Source of the DNA: an uncultured Planctomycetota bacterium | Lineage (GTDB): Bacteria > Planctomycetota > Phycisphaerae > UBA1845 > Fen-1342 | Direction of reading: 5' to 3' | Assembly: GCA_900696525.1 (NCBI GenBank) | Contig: CAADGL010000021.1 | Span: forward strand, 62,001 to 126,000 | DNA length: 64,000 nt | In this document: positions 48,793 to 58,063 of the stretch, piece by piece | How positions within the stretch are numbered: position 1 is the first letter of the stretch | Layout: the number at the start of each line of letters is the position of its first letter | Notes under the pieces: generated by a model | Databases searched by the model: none | The model's input: only the letters and a program-made list of their open reading frames with translations | Told to the model about the DNA's origin: nothing | Program-made: the position numbers and the translations under genes

Positions 48793-50799
48793 GTGAGCAG
48801 GATCGAGCACTGGACCCAATGGGCCCGCACCCACCACCTGCTGCTGACAACAGCGGCGCACCTGCTGCTGTTTGCGTTGAGCTGGCTACTGGCCTTCGGG
48901 CTGGCGTATAACTTCAAGCAGTTCGACGTCTGGTTCACCAGCCTCTTTCTCCCCCTGCTGCCGGTGATCGTAGCGATCAAGATGATCGTCTTCGCCGGCA
49001 TGGGGCTGCACCGCGGCTCGTGGCGCTACGTGAGCGTGCGCGACTGCATCCGCGTAAGCTGGGCCTCGTGGCTGAGCTTCGTGTGGATTTTCGCGATCTA
49101 CTACGTCGTCGCGAATCTCTCGACCGTCACGCAGTTCGTCGGGCTGGCGCGGGTGGACTTCGACCCCTTCGGCGGGCGCGACTTCCCCGACTCGGTGCTC
49201 GTCCTGGATTTCGCCGGGACGATCGCGCTGGTGTGCGGAGCGCGCATCGTGCTGCGGCTGTACCACGAGGAGGTGCGCACGGCGCCGGCGGCGGTGGCGC
49301 CGCGGCTGCTGATCCTGGGGGCGGGCAACGCGGGCGAGAACGTCGTGCGCGAAATCCTGCGCATGCCCATGCTGCAATACACGATCGTGGGTTTTCTCGA
49401 CGACGACCGCACGAAATGGGGGGCGCAGATTCACGGTTTCGAGGTTCTCGGAGCCATTGACAAGGTCAAGGCGGTCTGCGATGAGCACAGTGTCGACGAA
49501 ATCCTGATCGCGATGCCCTCCGCCACCCGCAAGCAGATCCGCCGCGTCGTGGCGCTGTGCGAGGGCGCCAACGTGCGCTTCAAGACGCTGCCGGCGCTGG
49601 CCGACCTGATCGCCGGCCGCGCCCAGGTGCAGCAGATCCGCGACGTCGACATCAACGACCTGCTCGGGCGCGCCCCGGTCACGCTCGACGCCGACCAGAT
49701 CGGCCAGTTCCTGCGCGAGCGGGTCATCATGGTCACGGGCGCCGGAGGCTCGATCGGCTCCGAGATGTGCCGGCAGGTGGCGCGCTTCGGGCCGCGGCGG
49801 CTCGTGCTGGTGGAGCAGGCCGAGCAGAACCTGTTCGAGATCGACCGCGAGCTCCGCGGCGCGCACCCGGCCATCGACATCGTGCCGTGCATCGCCGACA
49901 TCTGCGACCGCAGGCGCATGCAGCAGATTTTCTCGCGCGAGCAGCCCACCGCCGTCTTCCACGCCGCCGCTCACAAGCACGTGCCGATGATGGAGCTGAA
50001 CCCCGGCGAGGCGATCAAGAACAACGTCGCCGGCACACGGACGGTGGCGGACGTGGCCGCGGCCAGCGGCTGCGAGAAGTTCGTCATGATCTCCACCGAC
50101 AAGGCGGTGAACCCGACCAGCATCATGGGCGCCAGCAAGCGCGTGGCGGAGATGTACATCCAGGCGCTGAACGAGCGCGTGGCCACGCAGTTCGTCACGG
50201 TGCGCTTCGGCAACGTGCTGGGCAGCAGCGGCAGCGTCATCCCCATCTTCAAGCAGCAGATCGCCCGCGGCGGGCCGGTCACCGTCACGCACAAGGACAT
50301 GGTGCGCTACTTCATGACCATCCCGGAAGCCGCGCAGCTCGTGCTCCAGGCCGCCTCGATGGGCGACGGCGGCGAGATCTTCGTGCTCGACATGGGCGAA
50401 CCGGTCAAGATCGTGGACCTGGCGCGCGACCTCATCACCCTCTCGGGCTTCCGCCCCGGCGAGGACATCGAGATCAAGTTCGTCGGCATCCGCCCGGGCG
50501 AGAAGCTCTACGAGGAACTCTCGATCGAGGGCGAGGACGTCTCGCGGACGGCGCATCCGAAGATCGGCATCTGGAAGAAGCGCCCGGAGCCCTGGGAGCC
50601 GCTGCTGGCCGCCATCGACGACCTGCTCGCCGCCGCCGACCATGTGTCGCGCGGCGAGGCGCGCAGCCGCCTGAAGCACCTCGTGCCCGAATTCCAACTG
50701 GAGGCGAGCGCGTCATCCCCGTCGCCCGCGAGCCCGGCCCCCGCGATCGCGGCGTCTTCCGGCGAGACGCCCATCGCCGCCGCCCAGGCGAACGCCTAG
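48793..50799 (+). CDS. Nucleoside-diphosphate-sugar epimerase/dehydratase (CapD/WbpM/PglF-like)
   Basis: A 668-residue membrane-anchored enzyme. Four N-terminal transmembrane helices (about 15-150) precede a CoA-binding/Rossmann domain (LILGAGNAGENVVREIL, about 173-189). Then comes the catalytic SDR domain with VTGAGGSIGSEMCRQ (glycine-rich NAD site), FHAAAHKHVPMME, and MISTDKAVNPTSIMGASKRVAEMYIQ, followed by VRFGNVLGSSGSVIPIF. This matches UDP-GlcNAc C4,6-dehydratases that feed surface polysaccharide or glycan synthesis. GTG at 48793 is the start (GGAAACGTC upstream). No glycosyltransferase is next to it. It is convergent with ftsW, 7 nt away. The C-terminus is an Ala/Ser/Pro-rich tail. Confidence 0.92.
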   Translation: MSRIEHWTQWARTHHLLLTTAAHLLLFALSWLLAFGLAYNFKQFDVWFTSLFLPLLPVIVAIKMIVFAGMGLHRGSWRYVSVRDCIRVSWASWLSFVWIFAIYYVVANLSTVTQFVGLARVDFDPFGGRDFPDSVLVLDFAGTIALVCGARIVLRLYHEEVRTAPAAVAPRLLILGAGNAGENVVREILRMPMLQYTIVGFLDDDRTKWGAQIHGFEVLGAIDKVKAVCDEHSVDEILIAMPSATRKQIRRVVALCEGANVRFKTLPALADLIAGRAQVQQIRDVDINDLLGRAPVTLDADQIGQFLRERVIMVTGAGGSIGSEMCRQVARFGPRRLVLVEQAEQNLFEIDRELRGAHPAIDIVPCIADICDRRRMQQIFSREQPTAVFHAAAHKHVPMMELNPGEAIKNNVAGTRTVADVAAASGCEKFVMISTDKAVNPTSIMGASKRVAEMYIQALNERVATQFVTVRFGNVLGSSGSVIPIFKQQIARGGPVTVTHKDMVRYFMTIPEAAQLVLQAASMGDGGEIFVLDMGEPVKIVDLARDLITLSGFRPGEDIEIKFVGIRPGEKLYEELSIEGEDVSRTAHPKIGIWKKRPEPWEPLLAAIDDLLAAADHVSRGEARSRLKHLVPEFQLEASASSPSPASPAPAIAASSGETPIAAAQANA

Positions 50800-50806
50800 A
50801 GGCCCG

Positions 50807-52114
50807 TCACGTCGCTCGCTTGCGCTCGCGGCTCGTATCGCGGCTCGTGTCGCGGCTCGTATCGCGGCTCGTGTCGCGGCTCGTATCGCGGCTCGTGTCG
50901 CGGCTAGTGTCGCGGCTCGTATCGCGGCTCGTCGCGCGGCCGCCCACCGCCGCCAGCAATCCCGCCGCCACTCCCAGAAAAAGCAGCCCCGACCCGCCCG
51001 CCGAGACAAACGGCAGCGAGATACCCTTGGTCGGGATGCTGTTGGTCACGACGCCGATGTTGAACGCCGCCTGGAGGCAGATCGTGAGCGTCAGCCCGCC
51101 GGCCAGCAGACGGCCGAAGGCGTCGGGGGCACGGCGGGATATGAGCCACCCGCGCCACAACAGCAACAGGAAAAGCGCGATGACGGCGAGGCCGCCCGCG
51201 ATGCCGAGCTCCTCGCAGAGGATCGCCAGGATGAAGTCGTTGTTGTCCTGCGGAAGGTAATCGTACTTCTGGACGCCGGCGCCGAGGCCGCGGCCGAGCC
51301 AGCCGCCGGAGCCGATGGCGATCAGCGCCTGGTTGACCTGGTATCCCTCGCGTTGCGGGTCGGGGTTTGCGGAGAAGAAGGTGATGACGCGTTGCCAGCG
51401 GTAGGGCTCGAGGAGCACGAGGGCGAGTCCGGCGACGAGGCCGACCAAGGCCGTAACGCCGAGGTGCAGCCAGCGGGCGCCGGCCCAGAAGAGCATGGCC
51501 ATGGCGACGACGCCCATGAGGGCGGCGGTTCCGAAGTCCTCGATCACGGTCAGGCCGATGAGCAGCCCGGCGCTGCCGAGCGCGGGCAGATAGCCGCGGG
51601 TCACGTCGTCTACGCGGGCGCGCGGACGGGTGAGCAGCGCGGCGAGCCAGAGGATGAGGGCCGGCTTGGCCAGTTCGGAGGGCTGGAAGCTGAGGGCGAC
51701 CTGTCCGAGGCGCAGCGAGAAGGACCGCTGCGCCCCCAGGCGTTCGGCGCCGACACCCGGGATGAGCACGATGATCAGCAGCAATCCGGCCAGCAGCGCC
51801 CAGCCGCCCGCGCGCCAGCCCTGCCCGGGCTCGTCCCAGGCCCAGGCGCGGTAGTCGGTTCGGGCCACGAGCGCCATCAGCACGAACGCCGCAACGGCGA
51901 AGACGCCCTGCCGGAGCGGCGTGCGCCACCACTGCTGCCAGTTCATGGCGGGCGCGTCGATCGAGACCGAGGCGGAGTAGACGATCACGGCGCCGAGCGT
52001 CATCAGCGTGCCGACCAGGAAGACGATCACCCAGTCGTACGCGCCCGGGGCCGCGGACAGCGCGGGTTCCCGCGCCGCGAACGAACTTGTCGGAGCGTGC
52101 ATGGCCTCGGCCAT
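50807..52114 (-). CDS. ftsW: FtsW septal peptidoglycan glycosyltransferase with tandem-repeat tail
   Basis: A 435-residue SEDS-family polymerase with about ten transmembrane helices. Signatures are SFQPSELAKPALILWLAALLTR, NPDPQREGYQVNQALIAIGSGGWLGRGLGAGVQKYDYLPQDNNDFILAILCEELG and SIPTKGISLPFVSAGGSGLL. In the dcw context it is FtsW rather than RodA. The C-terminal ~38 residues are not conserved: eight copies of Thr-Ser-Arg-Asp and then TSRERKRAT, coded by the 12-bp tandem array at 50829-50936. GAGGTG precedes the ATG at 52114. It follows mraY by 6 nt and is the last gene of the cluster here; murG, murC, ftsA and ftsZ do not follow. Confidence 0.95.
   Translation of the reverse strand: MAEAMHAPTSSFAAREPALSAAPGAYDWVIVFLVGTLMTLGAVIVYSASVSIDAPAMNWQQWWRTPLRQGVFAVAAFVLMALVARTDYRAWAWDEPGQGWRAGGWALLAGLLLIIVLIPGVGAERLGAQRSFSLRLGQVALSFQPSELAKPALILWLAALLTRPRARVDDVTRGYLPALGSAGLLIGLTVIEDFGTAALMGVVAMAMLFWAGARWLHLGVTALVGLVAGLALVLLEPYRWQRVITFFSANPDPQREGYQVNQALIAIGSGGWLGRGLGAGVQKYDYLPQDNNDFILAILCEELGIAGGLAVIALFLLLLWRGWLISRRAPDAFGRLLAGGLTLTICLQAAFNIGVVTNSIPTKGISLPFVSAGGSGLLFLGVAAGLLAAVGGRATSRDTSRDTSRDTSRDTSRDTSRDTSRDTSRDTSRERKRAT
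50829..50936. repeat. Nine tandem copies of a 12-bp unit, coding the ftsW tail
   Basis: Alternating CGGCTCGTATCG and CGGCTCGTGTCG (one CGGCTAGTGTCG, last copy CGGCTCGTCGCG). On the minus strand each unit encodes Thr-Ser-Arg-Asp. The first units overlap the GCTTGCGCTCGCGGCTCGT motif also seen near 37800. Confidence 0.92.
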
Positions 52115-52120
52115 CGTCGT

Positions 52121-53320
52121 TCACCTCAAGCGGATGGTGGCCAGCGCAAAGGCGGCAAAAAGCGCGGCGATCAGCCAGAACCTCACGACGGTCTGGGTTT
52201 CCGTCCAGCCGGCAAGGTGGAAGTGGTGATGCAGCGGCGCGCAGCGGAAGAAGCGCCCGCCGCCTGTGCTGCGGAAGTAGAGAATCTGGATCAGCACGGA
52301 GAGCGCCTCGATGACGAATACGCCGCCGACGATGAGCAGCATGAGTTCGAGGCGGGTGACGATGGCGACGTAGCCGATGAGGCCGCCGAGCGGCAGCGAG
52401 CCGGTGTCGCCCATGAAGACCTGTGCGGGATAGGCGTTGTACCACAGGAAGCCGAGGCAGGCGCCCATCGCGGCGCCGCAGAGGACGGCCAGTTCGCCGG
52501 AGCCGCGAATGTGCGAGAACAGCAGGCTGGAGGCGAGGTCGGGCGTGCCTACGACGTAGGCGAGGATCATGAAGGCGAAGGCGGTGAGCACCATGCAGCC
52601 GCTGGCCAGGCCGTCCATGCCGTCGGTGAGGTTGACGGCGTTGGAGGTGCCGGCGATGACGACGACGGCGACGATGACGAAGATCGGCGTGGGCAGGATG
52701 ATGCCGTAGAAGTAGCTGATCTGCTTGCCGTCTTCGCCGACGTAGGCCGGGATCTTCTCGCCCTTGTAGAACGGGATGTTCAGCACGTTGTAGGCGGGGC
52801 TGTAGTCGGCGCTGGCGTCGTAGCGGGCGCGCTCGGCGGTCATCTCGCCGTGCCGCAGCACGAACATCGCCAGCAAGGCGCCGAGGGCCACCTGGAAGAC
52901 GAGCTTCTCCCAGAGGCGCAGGCCGTCGCGCGTGCCGCTGCGCCGGGCGGCGGTGAGCTTCAGCCAGTCGTCCACGCCGCCCAGCACCGCCAGCCACAGC
53001 ATGCAGAACATGGCGATGCGCACGTAGACGCTGCCCAGGTCGGCGAGCAGCAGAACGGCCGCTAAGATGGCGGCGACGATCATCACGCCGCCCATGGTGG
53101 GCGTGTCTTTCTTGCTGCGGGTCATCTCGTTGAGCGCGGCGTGGTCGAACTCGGCCCGGTCGCCGATCTTCAGCCGGACCAGGATGCGGATCACGTGCGG
53201 CCCCAGGGCCCAGACGACGGCGAAGGCCAGCATCGCCGCCATCAGCGCCCGAAACAGCGGGTCGGCGTAGGCCCAGTTCGGGTTTCCGCCCGTCAGCCAG
53301 TAGAAGAAGTGATAGATCAT
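52121..53320 (-). CDS. mraY: Phospho-MurNAc-pentapeptide translocase MraY
   Basis: A 399-residue, ten-helix membrane enzyme that makes lipid I. Family blocks are complete: KKDTPTMGGVMIV (70-82), LGGVDDWLKLTAAR with catalytic Asp pair, NAVNLTDGMDGLASG (about 231-245), YNAYPAQVFMGDTGSLPLGGLIGYVAI, and APLHHHFHLAGWTETQTVVRFWLIA. About 60 extra residues between the two central helices (RYDASADYSPAYNVLNIPFYKGEKIPAYVG) form a longer extracytoplasmic loop than usual. It starts 3 nt after murF and is followed by ftsW after 6 nt. Confidence 0.97.
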   Translation of the reverse strand: MIYHFFYWLTGGNPNWAYADPLFRALMAAMLAFAVVWALGPHVIRILVRLKIGDRAEFDHAALNEMTRSKKDTPTMGGVMIVAAILAAVLLLADLGSVYVRIAMFCMLWLAVLGGVDDWLKLTAARRSGTRDGLRLWEKLVFQVALGALLAMFVLRHGEMTAERARYDASADYSPAYNVLNIPFYKGEKIPAYVGEDGKQISYFYGIILPTPIFVIVAVVVIAGTSNAVNLTDGMDGLASGCMVLTAFAFMILAYVVGTPDLASSLLFSHIRGSGELAVLCGAAMGACLGFLWYNAYPAQVFMGDTGSLPLGGLIGYVAIVTRLELMLLIVGGVFVIEALSVLIQILYFRSTGGGRFFRCAPLHHHFHLAGWTETQTVVRFWLIAALFAAFALATIRLR

Positions 53321-53323
53321 GGC

Positions 53324-54739
53324 TCACGCGGCCGGCGCGTGCGAGAGGCGCCGGCGCAGCACGTCGATCACGCGCTCCAGCCCGACGGCGCGCGAGGCTT
53401 TCAGCAGCACCACGTCGCCGCCGCGCACCAGCTCGGCCAGCCGCTGGCCGCAGGCGTCGACGTCGGCGCAGCACTCGACCGTGGGGCAGAACAGGTCGCC
53501 CCCGCGCAGCGCGTCGTGCATCAGCTCCACGGCCCGGCCCACCAGCACCACGTGGTCGATCCGTTCGCCGCGGACGCGCTTCGCGACGCGGCGGTGCTGC
53601 TCGGCGGCGCGCTCGCCGAGCTCGCGCATCTCGCCGAACACGGCGATCCGCCGCCCGCCGCGGGCCACTTCGTACAGCGTCGCCAGCGCCGCCAGGGCGC
53701 TATGCGGGTTGGCATTGTAGGCGTCGTTGACGATGGTGACGTCGCCAAGGCGCAGGACCTCGCTGCGCATGGGCGGCGGCACGAAGGAGGCCAGGCGCTC
53801 AGCGATCGCGTCGTGCTCCATTCCGAGCCGCCGGCCGACGGCGATCGCGCCGCAGGCGTTCGTGGCGTTGTGGGCGCCGGGCATGTGCAGGCGGTAGTCG
53901 AAGCGGCCGTTGACCTGGAAGCTCAGCCAGGGCGCCTCGTAGGCGACGTGCGTCACGCGCAGATCGGCCGACTCCGCCCGGCCGAAGCGCACGACGCGAG
54001 CCCTCAACCGCTCCAGGTGCGGCTCGACGTGCGGGTCATCCACGTTCACGGCGGCGAAACCCGGCTCCGTCACGTGATGCAGCGCTGAGCACTCCTCGGC
54101 TGCGACGCCCTCGAGGTCGCCCAGTCCTTCGAGGTGCTCCTCGCCGATGCAGGTCAGCACGACCATCTCGGGCGCGACCAGCTCAGACAGCGTGGCGATC
54201 TCGCCGCGGGCGTTCGTGCCGATCTCCACCACCAGGTAGTCGTCGGCCGCCGTCGCCGAGAGCAGCGTGAGCGGGACGCCCACGGCGTTGTTGAAGCTCC
54301 TGGGCGAGGCGCGCACCTGGCAGCGGCCGCTGAGCACGTGCTGGATCATCTCCTTGGTGGTCGTCTTGCCGTTGCTGCCGACGACCGCGATCACGTCCGC
54401 CGAGATCAGCCGCCGATGGTACGCGGCCAGCCGGCCCAGCGCCGCCAGCGGGTCATCAACCGGCAGCAGCACGCGCCGCAGCGGCGGCACGCGCCCGAGC
54501 CGCTCGAGCAGTGGCGCGGCGCGCTGCGCGTCGACGACGGCTGCCGCCGCCCCACCGAGCAGCGCGGCCTCGACAAAGTCGTGGCCGTCGAAGCGCGGCC
54601 CGCGAATGGCGAAGAACAGGTCGCCCGCCTCGATCGAGCGCGAATCGGTGGAGACGCCCGAGACGCTGCCGCCGGGCGGCTCGCCGCGATACTCGGGTGC
54701 AAGCACCTGGACGACCTCGCTGAGCACGAGCTTGATCAT
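53324..54739 (-). CDS. murF: UDP-N-acetylmuramoyl-tripeptide-D-alanyl-D-alanine ligase MurF
   Basis: A 471-residue Mur ligase adding D-Ala-D-Ala to UDP-MurNAc-tripeptide. The N-terminal SGVSTDSRSIEAGDLFFAIRGPRFDGHDFVEAALLGGA is the MurE/MurF recognition domain, followed by the P-loop VVGSNGKTTTKEMI, central NNAVGVPLTLL and VVEIGTNARGEIATLSELV, then VNDAYNANPHSALAAL and VFGEMRELGERAAEQHRRVA. Together these distinguish it from MurE. Its ATG overlaps the murE stop (ATGA). Length and motif order are normal. Confidence 0.96.
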   Translation of the reverse strand: MIKLVLSEVVQVLAPEYRGEPPGGSVSGVSTDSRSIEAGDLFFAIRGPRFDGHDFVEAALLGGAAAAVVDAQRAAPLLERLGRVPPLRRVLLPVDDPLAALGRLAAYHRRLISADVIAVVGSNGKTTTKEMIQHVLSGRCQVRASPRSFNNAVGVPLTLLSATAADDYLVVEIGTNARGEIATLSELVAPEMVVLTCIGEEHLEGLGDLEGVAAEECSALHHVTEPGFAAVNVDDPHVEPHLERLRARVVRFGRAESADLRVTHVAYEAPWLSFQVNGRFDYRLHMPGAHNATNACGAIAVGRRLGMEHDAIAERLASFVPPPMRSEVLRLGDVTIVNDAYNANPHSALAALATLYEVARGGRRIAVFGEMRELGERAAEQHRRVAKRVRGERIDHVVLVGRAVELMHDALRGGDLFCPTVECCADVDACGQRLAELVRGGDVVLLKASRAVGLERVIDVLRRRLSHAPAA

Positions 54740-56253
54740 GCGCGGGCCCCGCTCGCCGCCGCGTTCAGCTCCGCCGCCGCCTGCAACACGACCTCGACGT
54801 CGTCGAAGTGCTGCTTCTCGCGGCCGATGATCTGGTAGTCCTCGTGCCCCTTGCCGGCGATCAGCACCACGTCGCCGGCGCGCGCCCCGGCCAGCGCTGC
54901 GTGGATCGCGCTGCGGCGGCAGCTCTCGACCATGACCTTGCGCCGCGCGGCGTCGTCGAAGCCGGCGAGGATGTCGTTGATGATCGCACCCGGGTCCTCG
55001 GTGCGCGGATTATCGCTGGTGACGACGATCACGTCGGCGAACGGCGCGACGGCGGCCGCCATCCGCGGGCGCTTGCCGCGATCGCGGTCGCCGCCGCAGC
55101 CGAAGACGGCGATCAGCCGCTGCCGCGCGAGCGGGCGCAGGACGCTCAGGACGTTGCGCAGCGCGTCGTCGGTGTGGGCGTAATCGACGAAGACGTCGAC
55201 GTCGGGCAGCGCCAGGACGCGTTGCAGCCGCCCCGGGATGTTCCGCACCGCCGACAGGCCGCGCTCGACGTGCTGCGGCTCGACGCCGAGGGCTAGCGCG
55301 AGGCCGGCGGCGGCGAGGGCGTTGTAGACGTTGTGCCGGCCGACCAGCGCGTTCTCGAGCACGAGCTGCTGCCCGCCGGGCAGGGTCATGCGATACAGCG
55401 TGCCGCCGATCGTGTCGCGCGTGAGCCGCGCCGTCAGATCCGCCCTGCGCTCGAGGCTGTACGTCAGCACGCGCGCCCTTGTGCCGCTGACCATCGCCTC
55501 GTGAGCGGCGTCGTCCACGTTCACGACGGCGGCCGTGTCGTGGCCCAGCCCGTCGAACAGGCGCTTTTTCGCCGCGCGGTACGCATCCAGCGTGAGGTGA
55601 TAGTCGAGGTGGTCCTGCGTGAGGTTCGTGAACGCCGCCGCCGCGAAACGCAGCCCGTCGGTGCGCTTCTGGTCGAGCGCGTGGCTGGAGACTTCCATGA
55701 TGGCGGCGGCCGCGCCGGCGTCGGCGCACTCGCGCAGATGCCCGCACAGCTCCAGCGGCCCGGGAGTGGTCATGTCGGCCCGCACCGTCCGCGAGCACAG
55801 GTCGTACTGCACCGTCCCGAGCACGCCGCAGCGCAGCCCCGCCGCCCGCAGGATCGCCGCGGTCATGTAGACCGTCGTGCTCTTACCGTTCGTGCCGGTC
55901 ACGCCGATCAGCCGCAACGGGAGAGCCGGGTCGTCGAGCCGGTGCCAGCGTGCGGCGAGCCGCGCCAGCGTTCCGCGCGCGTCGGGCACGCGGAGGAACG
56001 GCGCCGCGCCGTCCGCCGCCCCCTCGCCCAGCACGACGGCCGCGCCGCGGGCGGCAGCCTCGGACACGAAGCGCGCCCCGTCCGTCGCGCTGCCGCGCAG
56101 GGCGACGAACAGCCCGCCCCGCTGCACGCGGCGCGAGTCGTCGTGAATCCCGCTGATGCGCAGGTCGCGCATGCCGGCGTCGAGCGGCGTCGCGACGATG
56201 CCGTCCAGCAGCTCCGCCAGCGTGAATCCCCGATCAGACGGGCTCATCCCCAT
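54736..56253 (-). CDS. murE: UDP-N-acetylmuramoyl-L-alanyl-D-glutamate:meso-diaminopimelate ligase MurE
   Basis: A 505-residue Mur ligase adding the third stem-peptide residue. P-loop GVTGTNGKST (117-126), MEVSSHALDQKRTDGLRF (186-203), FTNLTQDHLDYH, and DYAHTDDALRNVL are present. Residues 414-417 are DNPR (in TSDNPRTEDP), the signature of meso-diaminopimelate rather than lysine specificity. The start at 56253 (MGMSPSD) has GGGAG 8 nt upstream. It lies 54 nt after ftsI. So the host should make DAP-type peptidoglycan, a useful point because the presence of peptidoglycan in planctomycetes was long doubted. Confidence 0.96.
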   Translation of the reverse strand: MGMSPSDRGFTLAELLDGIVATPLDAGMRDLRISGIHDDSRRVQRGGLFVALRGSATDGARFVSEAAARGAAVVLGEGAADGAAPFLRVPDARGTLARLAARWHRLDDPALPLRLIGVTGTNGKSTTVYMTAAILRAAGLRCGVLGTVQYDLCSRTVRADMTTPGPLELCGHLRECADAGAAAAIMEVSSHALDQKRTDGLRFAAAAFTNLTQDHLDYHLTLDAYRAAKKRLFDGLGHDTAAVVNVDDAAHEAMVSGTRARVLTYSLERRADLTARLTRDTIGGTLYRMTLPGGQQLVLENALVGRHNVYNALAAAGLALALGVEPQHVERGLSAVRNIPGRLQRVLALPDVDVFVDYAHTDDALRNVLSVLRPLARQRLIAVFGCGGDRDRGKRPRMAAAVAPFADVIVVTSDNPRTEDPGAIINDILAGFDDAARRKVMVESCRRSAIHAALAGARAGDVVLIAGKGHEDYQIIGREKQHFDDVEVVLQAAAELNAAASGARA

Positions 56254-56307
56254 CCTTGCGTCTCCCTGCACGCGCGCCGCGCCGGCCGGGCCCACCCGGG
56301 TCCTTGC

Positions 56308-58053
56308 TCATCGCGGAACGGCCGCTCCAAACTCGGCACTGCTCTCGGGTTGCACGCCCAGGTATTCGAGCGCGTCACCGATGATCCGGCCGGCGGTCGG
56401 TGCGGCGATCGTCCCTCCGTAGTATGCCCGGCCACCGGGCTTGTAAAGACTGACGAGCACGGCGACGCGCGGCTCGCCGGCCGGTGCCCCGCCCACGAAC
56501 GACCCGACGTACGAACCCGCCGTGTAACCGCGGCCGCGCTCGGCGACCTGGGCGGTCCCAGTCTTGCCGAAGACCTGGTAACCAGGGATCGCGGCGCCCT
56601 TCCCCGTGCCGGTGCGCACGGTCTCGGCCAGCGCGCGTTGCCGGAACTCGTGCGCGATCTCTGCCCGCACGACCCGCCGCACGGCCACGGGCTGCGAGCA
56701 ATCCTCCACGACCGTCCCGTCGGTGCGCACGACGCCGCGCACGATGCGCGGGCGGTAGAGCACGCCGTCGTTTGAGAGCGCGCAGAAGGCCGTCAGCATC
56801 TGGAGCGGCGTAACGGAGATTTCCTGCCCGATCGGGATGGACTGGGTGGAGAACGAGGTCCACTGGTCGAGGTCGGCCAGCAGGCCGGCGCTCTCCCCCG
56901 GCAGGCCGATGCCGGTGAGCTGCCCGAAGCCGAAGCGCCGCACCCACTCACTCAGCCGCGCGTTGCCCGCGCGCTGGCCGAGCAGCCCCATGCCGATGTT
57001 GCTGGACTTGCTGATCACCTCGAAGAACTGCAAGCGCGCGTACGGGTGCACGTCCTGGATCGTCCGCCGGCCGAACGCCCGCCGTGGACCGTTGATCTCG
57101 AACCACTCGTCGAGGCGGACGATGCCGGCGTCGAGCGCCGCCGACGCGACGAACGGCTTGAAGATCGAGCCGGGCTCGAAGGCGTCGGCGATGGCCCGGT
57201 TGCGGCGGCGCTCCAGCGCCCTGTGCTTGAGCTTCTCGTCGGGAGGAATCGTGTCGAGCGGGTGAAAGCCCGGCTCGACCGCGAGCGCCAGCACCTCCCC
57301 GCTGCGCGGGTCCATCACCAGCGCCGCGCCCCACTCGACCGAGAACTTCTCGACGGCCTCGCGCAGATGCTTCTCGGCGGCCTGCTGAATGCCCGCGTCG
57401 ATCGTCAGCACGACCGTCGCGCCGTCCAGCGGCGGCTCGTATTGCTCGGTGAGCGGCCGCAGTCGCCGCCGCTGCCGGTCGACGGTCGCCCAGCGCCGGC
57501 CGTCGACGCCGTGCAGCACGCGCTCGTAGGCCTGCTCGATGCCGCTGAGGCCCGCCTGCGACGTGTCGCGCTGCACGAACCCGACGACGTGCGCGGCCAG
57601 GCCGCCGTAGGGGTAGTCGCGGGCCGACTCGTTCTGGACGCGGAACCCCCACAGGCGCCGGCTGTCGCGCACCTGCTCGAAGGCGCGCAGCATGTCGTCG
57701 CTCAAGTCGCGCTTGATGACCACGTACTGCGCGTCGCCGCGCTCGCGCAGCGTGCGCTCCAGCGCCGCCGCATCGAGCTCCAGCACGGGCGCCACGCTGT
57801 AAGCGGCGTAGCGCACATCGGCGATGCGCGTGGGATCGGCGAAGACCATCGGGCGGCGGACCGAGCCGACGAGCACCCGGCCGCGCGCGTCGAGGATGTC
57901 GCCGCGCTGCGCCGGAACGACCATGCTGGCGGTGTGCTGCGCCTGCGCCTGGGCCCGCAGTTCGCCGCCGCGCGCGTACTCGACCCACGCCAGCTTCCCC
58001 GCGCCCGCCAGCAGCAGCGCGCCGACCAGTCCCAGGACCAAGTGCATGCGCAT
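56308..58053 (-). CDS. ftsI: Septal penicillin-binding protein FtsI (PBP2B/PBP3 type)
   Basis: A 581-residue class B PBP, a monofunctional transpeptidase. One N-terminal transmembrane helix (about 5-24) precedes the PBP dimerisation domain (VVPAQRGDILDARGRVLVGSVRRPMVFADPTRI, 45-78) and the transpeptidase domain with SxxK (Ser296-Ile-Phe-Lys299), SxN (Ser350-Ser-Asn352) and KTG (497-499, FGKTGTAQVAERG). No PASTA domains follow. Position between ftsL and murE marks it as division-specific. GGGAGGGCGTC precedes the ATG at 58053, 10 nt after ftsL. Confidence 0.95.
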   Translation of the reverse strand: MRMHLVLGLVGALLLAGAGKLAWVEYARGGELRAQAQAQHTASMVVPAQRGDILDARGRVLVGSVRRPMVFADPTRIADVRYAAYSVAPVLELDAAALERTLRERGDAQYVVIKRDLSDDMLRAFEQVRDSRRLWGFRVQNESARDYPYGGLAAHVVGFVQRDTSQAGLSGIEQAYERVLHGVDGRRWATVDRQRRRLRPLTEQYEPPLDGATVVLTIDAGIQQAAEKHLREAVEKFSVEWGAALVMDPRSGEVLALAVEPGFHPLDTIPPDEKLKHRALERRRNRAIADAFEPGSIFKPFVASAALDAGIVRLDEWFEINGPRRAFGRRTIQDVHPYARLQFFEVISKSSNIGMGLLGQRAGNARLSEWVRRFGFGQLTGIGLPGESAGLLADLDQWTSFSTQSIPIGQEISVTPLQMLTAFCALSNDGVLYRPRIVRGVVRTDGTVVEDCSQPVAVRRVVRAEIAHEFRQRALAETVRTGTGKGAAIPGYQVFGKTGTAQVAERGRGYTAGSYVGSFVGGAPAGEPRVAVLVSLYKPGGRAYYGGTIAAPTAGRIIGDALEYLGVQPESSAEFGAAVPR

Positions 58054-58063
58054 GACGCCCTCC

